DNA of 64,000 nucleotides from Paraglaciecola sp. MB-3u-78 (GTDB taxonomy: Bacteria; Pseudomonadota; Gammaproteobacteria; Enterobacterales; Alteromonadaceae). The notes under the pieces are model-generated. The model had not been told where the DNA came from, did not search any database, and saw only the letters and a program-made list of their open reading frames with translations. Below, one piece after another: positions 58,989-64,000 of this stretch. Made by a program: the position numbers and the translations under genes. Numbering within the stretch: position 1 is the first letter of the stretch; each line of letters begins with the position of its first letter. The DNA is taken from assembly GCF_002835935.1 (NCBI RefSeq), contig NZ_PJCF01000004.1, positions 620,001 through 684,000 on the forward strand, in the 5' to 3' direction.

Positions 58989-59195
58989 TCACGATCTAAA
59001 CCAATTATCAAAAAGTATCTGCCAATTGGGTAGATGCTTTTTTTGCTCATAAAGCTGCGTTAATCGATGCAGGTGATTGTGTACCGTTCGTTTTGACACG
59101 GTTAATTTATTTTTGCCAAATTGATACCCTAGAAAATCAAAACTTCTTGACATCTTTTCAATAAATGTCTCGTCCGGCGCTTGCTCGACCTTTAA
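58989..59195 (-). pseudogene. Second reverse-transcriptase C-terminal remnant
   Basis: The minus strand encodes LKVEQAPDETFIEKMSRSFD then FLGYQFGKNKLTVSKRTV and LYEQKK, matching the same RT family as at 45221. The frame ends eight bases from the PEP-CTERM stop. The catalytic part is missing. Confidence 0.75.
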
Positions 59196-59518
59196 ACGGA
59201 CCTGCGGGGTTCTGAGGTAAACCTGCGGGGTCACCCATTAGCCAGCCGGTGTCAATAGAGCGTCAGTAATCGGAGCGCCCAGGCAAGCATAAAGTTATGT
59301 GACTCTGCTTCGGTGTACCGGTTATATTATTCGCAATATTTGTTTTTCTATTGGTCGTGCTGGATAAATATCCGCAACAGTCACCCATCTGGATCTAGGT
59401 CGAGAAATACTTCTTCCTTCCCCCACGTACCTAAGTACGCCACAAAAACCTCAGTTCCCCTAACGGCGTTACGCATATTATCCAATGCGATATTACGCAC
59501 AGAGTAAGTGGCTAAGCT
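59196..59518. other. Region between the RT remnant and the IS110 element
   Basis: A direct repeat ACCTGCGGGGT occurs twice at about 59199-59228. No gene is supported. Confidence 0.4.
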
Positions 59519-59644
59519 TGCACTTTCCAGACCCAAAGTGGCTTAACATGTGGGCGAATAAAAATAAATACCGGCATCATCCTCCACTCAGAGTGTGATG
59601 GCTTGTTATCCAACCCCGCAAACGGGCTGAATGATGCCAGTAAA
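59519..59644 (-). ncRNA. Candidate bridge RNA region of the IS110-family element
   Basis: Directly downstream of the transposase are several stems: GGCATCAT/ATGATGCC enclosing 50 bases (59573-59638), CACTC/GAGTG inside it, CCCG/CGGG (59615-59626), and CACTTT/AAAGTG (59521-59540). IS110-family elements carry a structured bridge RNA in a non-coding end. The assignment is inference from position and folding. Confidence 0.4.
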
Positions 59645-60655
59645 CTAGTGAAACACTCTATCGATATCGAATGCCTCGTTGTTCTTTAACATATGAAATA
59701 CTGCCCGTGAGAGTTTGTGTGCCACTGCGCGTATGGCGACTATCCCATTACGTTTTTGTCTTTTACGCTCATAAAAACCTTTTGCTTGGTTGTTGAAACG
59801 CACCATGTAGTGAGCGGCTTCTGAAAATGCCCACGATAGATATTTGTTTCCTGCCTTGCGATTACCAGTGCCTTTTTTCTTGCCGTTACTTTCACGAATG
59901 CTATTCACGCAGCGGCAATAAGACGCGTAATTCCCTGGCGAGTCAAAACGCTGAATATCGCCAGTTTCGAGCATAATGGTTAAACCCAAAATCGGGCCAA
60001 TACCTGTGACTGATGTGAGTAACTTATATTCATTTTTGAGTGATACACCTTCCAAAACTTGTTGCTCGACGAGTTTAATTTGTGTATCCAACGTACGCAT
60101 CAACACCAGATTACTATTGGCAGAATGGTAAAGGTAACCGTCTTTTTCGAAGGGAAGCACAAAGCCTTTTCTACGAATGGCAGTACACGTTTGTTTATAA
60201 CCTAGCGAGCGCCAGATTTGGTTTTGAATACTGAGAGCGTGAGTAGAAGCATGTCTGACAAGTTGCCGTCTTCGCCTGAGTAAATCTCTTACTTGGCGAT
60301 ATTCTGGCGGGTAAATATAGCCCGTAGGTAGAATGTTTAAACGCATTAGGTGCGCCAAGTGAAAAGCATCCTGATGGTCACCGCTGTATTTTAATCCATC
60401 GTATTGCTTCACCGCTGTGGTGTTCACTAGCTCTACCTTGAAACCATTTTCTATCAGCCCATCGACGAGCCAATACCAGTTAAAAGTGGATTCAACGGCC
60501 ACTGCCTTCAGCTCCTTTTTATAGGGCAATAGTAACGCAATGGTTGTATTTAAATCATTGTCGATGCGCTTATCCACTAGCTTGTTATCCTCTTCATCAA
60601 TGACAACCACTACGTGGTTGTTTGAATGTAAATCAATGCCGCAGTAATATGACAT
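59645..60655 (-). CDS. IS110-family transposase (bridge-RNA recombinase)
   Basis: The 336-residue protein is complete. It begins YYCGIDLHSNNHVVVVID with the first catalytic aspartate of the RuvC-like DEDD domain, continues VESTFNWYWLVDGL and DHQDAFHLAHL, and has the C-terminal Tnp20 domain (LTSVTGIGPILGLTI, SPGNYASYCRCV, RKAGNKYL). These enzymes insert DNA guided by a bridge RNA. The frame is intact. Element ends were not determined. Confidence 0.92.
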   Translation of the reverse strand: MSYYCGIDLHSNNHVVVVIDEEDNKLVDKRIDNDLNTTIALLLPYKKELKAVAVESTFNWYWLVDGLIENGFKVELVNTTAVKQYDGLKYSGDHQDAFHLAHLMRLNILPTGYIYPPEYRQVRDLLRRRRQLVRHASTHALSIQNQIWRSLGYKQTCTAIRRKGFVLPFEKDGYLYHSANSNLVLMRTLDTQIKLVEQQVLEGVSLKNEYKLLTSVTGIGPILGLTIMLETGDIQRFDSPGNYASYCRCVNSIRESNGKKKGTGNRKAGNKYLSWAFSEAAHYMVRFNNQAKGFYERKRQKRNGIVAIRAVAHKLSRAVFHMLKNNEAFDIDRVFH

Positions 60656-60862
60656 TACAGTCTCCTGTTTTCGTTTGGTTTAGGAACCTACAGCTTAGCT
60701 GGAACTTAAACTAGGAGGCTGGCTAGAGGATTATCAGGTTCGCTGAAACGTACCATTTGTCACCAAGTTTACCATTCAACCTGTTAAGTTATTTAGTCTG
60801 CTTTGGGCGTATAGCCGAAGTAACAATCAAAGGTACCCAATGACCAGTTGAACTCACAGCAC

Positions 60863-60884
60863 AAACCCGACCAAAAGCGGGTTT
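60863..60884 (-). terminator. Hairpin after glgP
   Basis: AAACCCG and CGGGTTT form a 7-bp stem with an eight-base loop, 64 bases after the glgP stop. The T run is weak, so it is a possible terminator only. Confidence 0.45.
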
Positions 60885-60947
60885 AAACTAGTTGTTCGAG
60901 TTTCAAACATTAATTCCCAGTTTCAAACTTTAATATGCTCGTACATC

Positions 60948-63491
60948 TCATACTATTGTTCGTGAACCGGACCACCACTTTATAAAGTGGTTTTCACAAG
61001 GCACTTGAACACTTGTATGAACGGCAATGACCCGTGGTGTGTAGTCCTCAACCTGACGATTTGATTGCAACTCAATTCGGTATATAAAGCCATTAAGTGA
61101 ACCGGGTATCGCTGTTTCACAATTCATCTTTTGACAGAAAGGGGAGTGCGTTGGATTTTTAGCATCTGCAAATAGTTGAACTTCAATATAATCAACAGGC
61201 ACGTCACCCAAATAAACAGATACAACAAAACTTCTGCTATCCGTATGTTGTTCTACCCGTAAATCACCCCAAAGAATATTGTCACCATAGTGGGCTAATT
61301 GAGTTTGCCATTGTTCTAATTTATGGGCTAATTCAACTCCGTTTTCATTGCGCATCTTGTAGTCAGCCAGGGCTGGGAGATACAGCTTTTCGGTGTATTC
61401 GCGTAACATGCGGTTGCTACTGAATTTTGGGGTCAGGGAAGACATGCTATTACGGATCATTTGTATCCACTCAATCGGTATACCTTCTACATCTCGATGA
61501 TAAAATGCAGGTATAATTTGGTCTTCTAATAAAGTATATAATTGTTGCGCTTCGATTTGATCCCAATCACTTTCATGGTGTTGTTCCCCGTCACCCAGTG
61601 CCCAACCCACATCGGCCGTATAGGCTTCTGCCCACCAACCATCCAATTCTGAAATGTTAAGCCCCCCATTTACTAACACTTTCATACCACTGGTTCCACA
61701 TGCTTCCCATGGACGGCGGGGGGTGTTTAACCAAAGATCTACACCCTGAACCATATGTTGTGCCAGTCTAATATCATAATCTTCAAGAAATACTATGTGT
61801 GGCCTTACATCGGGACGTTGCAAAAAGGAAAACCATTCTTTAATAAAATGTTTGCCTGTATTGTCTTTAGGATGTGCTTTGCCAGCTATGATGATTTGTA
61901 GTGGCATTTGGGTATTGGACAATAGATTGATTAAACGTTGTTGATCAGACAATAACAAGTTTGGGCGTTTATACTCAGTAAAGCGTCTGGCGAAACCCAA
62001 GGTCAGAATATTTGGATCGAGTATTGTTTGAGCCTGTTCAATGGGTTGACCACTATTAGGTGAACGTCTTTTTTGATCGCTTAAACGACGGCGAACATAA
62101 TGTATTAAATCTGTACGCTGTTGTCCCCGTAAACTCCAGATTTCATTGTCGTCCAGTTTTTCAATTTTACTATCCAGACACTCTTGTGCGCCTAACCAAC
62201 GGTCTTTGCCACAACTATCAGTCCATACTTTGTCGGCCAATGCTGAATCCCATGAAGGCATATGCACGCCATTGGTAACATGACTTACGGGGATTTCAGC
62301 CAATGGCCAATCGGGGTAAAGTCCGGAAAAAATCTTTTTACTTACCACACCGTGTAATTCACTCACGCCGTTAATTCTGGCGCAAGTGCGAGCCGCTAGA
62401 TAGGCCATATTAAAACGTTCATTATTATCATCAGCAATCATTTTACCCATATTTAGCAAATGTTCAGGGTTGATCCCGAGAGTATCGGCATAGTGCTGTC
62501 CATAATGTTCCAATAAATCAGCAGGAAACGTATCAAAGGCAGCTGCTACTGGCGTATGGGTCGTGAATATGTTGCCCGCGCGCGTTGCCCAAAGTGCCTG
62601 CCAAAAATTCAAATTGTTTTTGTTCATAAAACAGCGAGCACGTTCTAGGGCTGCAAACGCAGCATGGCCTTCATTTAAGTGGCATATTTTGATATCCAGT
62701 TTCAAGGCTTCGATAACTTGCCACCCACCCACGCCCAAAACTATTTCCTGTATCAAGCGTAATTCCTCAGAGCCTGCATACAGTCGTCCTGTTATGGCTT
62801 GATCAACTGGGTTATTTAATGGGTCATTACTGTCAAGTAAATACAAGGTAGTGCGCCCAACTTGTGCCTGCCATACTTGCAGGTATAAGATCCTCCCAGG
62901 AAGAGTAATTTCAATGGTTAACCATGCACCATCTACCGTTATAACAGGCTGTAAGGGTAGGTTTCGTGAATCGTTGTGTGGGTACATTTCATGCTGCCAA
63001 CCCTCACTGTCTAAGTATTGGCGAAAATATCCTTCATCATATAATAAACCGATACCAATCGCGGGAACCCCCAGATCACTGGCGGTTTTTAAATAATCTC
63101 CGGCTAAAATACCTAGGCCACCAGCATATAGTGGCAATGCCTCAGATAAGCCAAACTCCATACTGAAATAGGCAATCTGAGCTTGTTCACTTTTAGTGAA
63201 ATGCTGTTCTGCCCAACAATCTTTAGTCAGATAGTCTTCACGGGCACCCAATAGGGTGTTCAGGTGTTTAGAAAAATCTTCATCAGTATGCAATTCAGTT
63301 AGGCGCTTTACTGATAGTTTTTGCAATACAGCATAAGGGTTACGGGTTAACGTCCATGTTTTGGTATCTAAGTATTGCCAAAACGTGTCTCCATCGTGGC
63401 TCCATGTCCATCGTAAATCGGTTGCCAAAGTTAAAATTTGTTTAACCAAAGATTCTAATTCGAGTGGAATATTTCGAGCAAGGAGAAGCAT
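60948..63491 (-). CDS. glgP: Alpha-glucan phosphorylase
   Basis: The 847-residue protein is of the alpha-glucan phosphorylase type with an N-terminal DUF3417 domain (LATDLRWTWSHDGDTFWQYLD). Landmarks include AYFSMEFGLSEALPLYAGGLG, HLNEGHAAF, FTTHTPVAAAFDTF and the PLP-lysine region GTSGMKVLVNGGLN. It releases glucose-1-phosphate from glycogen or maltodextrin. No other glycogen genes are in view. An FNR-type box lies upstream, so it may be used under low oxygen. Confidence 0.95.
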   Translation of the reverse strand: MLLLARNIPLELESLVKQILTLATDLRWTWSHDGDTFWQYLDTKTWTLTRNPYAVLQKLSVKRLTELHTDEDFSKHLNTLLGAREDYLTKDCWAEQHFTKSEQAQIAYFSMEFGLSEALPLYAGGLGILAGDYLKTASDLGVPAIGIGLLYDEGYFRQYLDSEGWQHEMYPHNDSRNLPLQPVITVDGAWLTIEITLPGRILYLQVWQAQVGRTTLYLLDSNDPLNNPVDQAITGRLYAGSEELRLIQEIVLGVGGWQVIEALKLDIKICHLNEGHAAFAALERARCFMNKNNLNFWQALWATRAGNIFTTHTPVAAAFDTFPADLLEHYGQHYADTLGINPEHLLNMGKMIADDNNERFNMAYLAARTCARINGVSELHGVVSKKIFSGLYPDWPLAEIPVSHVTNGVHMPSWDSALADKVWTDSCGKDRWLGAQECLDSKIEKLDDNEIWSLRGQQRTDLIHYVRRRLSDQKRRSPNSGQPIEQAQTILDPNILTLGFARRFTEYKRPNLLLSDQQRLINLLSNTQMPLQIIIAGKAHPKDNTGKHFIKEWFSFLQRPDVRPHIVFLEDYDIRLAQHMVQGVDLWLNTPRRPWEACGTSGMKVLVNGGLNISELDGWWAEAYTADVGWALGDGEQHHESDWDQIEAQQLYTLLEDQIIPAFYHRDVEGIPIEWIQMIRNSMSSLTPKFSSNRMLREYTEKLYLPALADYKMRNENGVELAHKLEQWQTQLAHYGDNILWGDLRVEQHTDSRSFVVSVYLGDVPVDYIEVQLFADAKNPTHSPFCQKMNCETAIPGSLNGFIYRIELQSNRQVEDYTPRVIAVHTSVQVPCENHFIKWWSGSRTIV

Positions 63492-63550
63492 GATGATTGA
63501 ACCGATATCTGACTTATTGAGTGATTATCTAGCATCTTTATTTTTAACTG

Positions 63551-63564
63551 TTGACTAAGATCAA
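63551..63564. promoter_or_regulatory. FNR/Anr-type box upstream of glgP
   Basis: TTGACTAAGATCAA matches TTGAY-N4-RTCAA. It lies 60 bases upstream of the glgP start. Confidence 0.55.
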
Positions 63565-63608
63565 AGATGGCGCATTTTAGTATTAAGAATTTTATCTGGG
63601 TTAATCAT

Positions 63609-64000
63609 TTATAGGTCCAACGGGATGCTAAGTGCCCAATTTACCATTTCATCATGGTTCATTTGTTTATCTGTTCGCGCGAGTTCTTCATTTCGATAAA
63701 ATATACCTATGGTTTGAGCCGCAGATATTCCAAGTGCGATAGCGGTATTCTTTTCGCTATCTATATTGATTCTAGCAAGCCTAATATGTGGCTCTAAGGT
63801 CCCAACACAGTCATCAAACGCCAATATCATTTTAGTGTTAGGACTGGATAAAACAGACCAGAAAAGGATCATCAGTGGAATGTCATTACGTGTCATAAAG
63901 TGACTGATATTAACACCAGATAATTCTATGGATTTCCCCATGAAAAGAATTTGGTGACATTTTCCACACATCGGTTTGCGTACTATGTGTTGATACTGAA
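63609..64000 (-). CDS. Thioredoxin 2-like protein lacking the CGPC active site, 5' end off the window
   Basis: The frame stays open to the window edge. It has the second zinc-finger pair of TrxC (CGKCHQ), then a thioredoxin fold: IPLMILFWSVLSSPN-TKM in place of the usual FWAPWCGPCKMM, LEPHIRLARINIDSE and a C-terminal helix. Both active-site cysteines are absent (SSPN), and the cis-proline region ISAAQT also differs from IRSIPT. It is therefore unlikely to be a disulfide reductase. A chaperone or zinc role is possible. Confidence 0.8.
   Translation of the reverse strand, partial: QYQHIVRKPMCGKCHQILFMGKSIELSGVNISHFMTRNDIPLMILFWSVLSSPNTKMILAFDDCVGTLEPHIRLARINIDSEKNTAIALGISAAQTIGIFYRNEELARTDKQMNHDEMVNWALSIPLDL

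Noticed and set aside
1-64000. tRNA, rRNA genes and CRISPR arrays
   Set aside because: None was recognised by eye; a tRNA or CRISPR program was not available.

Overview
The window looks like chromosome from a marine gammaproteobacterium of the order Alteromonadales, close to Glaciecola, Paraglaciecola or Alteromonas. This is inferred from protein character (MshQ-like protein, TtcA, UspE, ccoNOQP-ccoHIS cluster, paired bacterioferritins, allantoicase pathway) and from the AT-rich base composition; no database search was possible.

About 0-44 kb is orderly core chromosome. It opens with the start of sbcB and an MshQ-like surface protein, then hrpA, a PilZ protein, rlmI and a quinone oxidoreductase. 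An allantoate-to-malate block follows (allantoicase, ureidoglycolate lyase, malate synthase G, RutR-like TetR regulator), flanked by a TSUP permease and a gamma-glutamyltransferase-like hydrolase. Next come a LysE exporter beside a sirtuin remnant, a Bax-like glucosaminidase cluster, a patatin phospholipase, ttcA, an ABC pair and uspE. The complete cbb3 oxidase structural and assembly cluster (ccoNOQP, ccoH, ccoI, ccoS and a DsbD_2/TauE-like protein) follows, then two complementary bacterioferritins under a Fur-box palindrome, a Kef antiporter, clpB, and an NfeD-slipin pair.

About 44-60.7 kb is accessory DNA, rich in broken genes and mobile elements: a truncated serine hydrolase, two reverse-transcriptase remnants, an IS4-type element with a frameshifted transposase, an IS110-family element with a structured flank, a RAYT remnant with a REP-like palindrome, a RES-Xre toxin-antitoxin pair, and gene cassettes bounded by attC-like sites without an integrase. 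It also holds two PEP-CTERM genes and one orphan PEP-CTERM tail lying out of frame behind a large GC-rich M19/HYR secreted protein.

The most striking signal is shared by the two PEP-CTERM genes. Each has a sigma-54 -24/-12 element with exact 10-nt GG/GC spacing, and about 65 nt upstream of that a T-rich 16-nt element, GTCAGG(T/A)TTTTTTACA-like, in the same orientation. This suggests a PEP-CTERM regulon run by RpoN and an enhancer-binding protein. The window closes with a glycogen phosphorylase behind an FNR-type box and a thioredoxin-2-like gene that has lost its CGPC active site.
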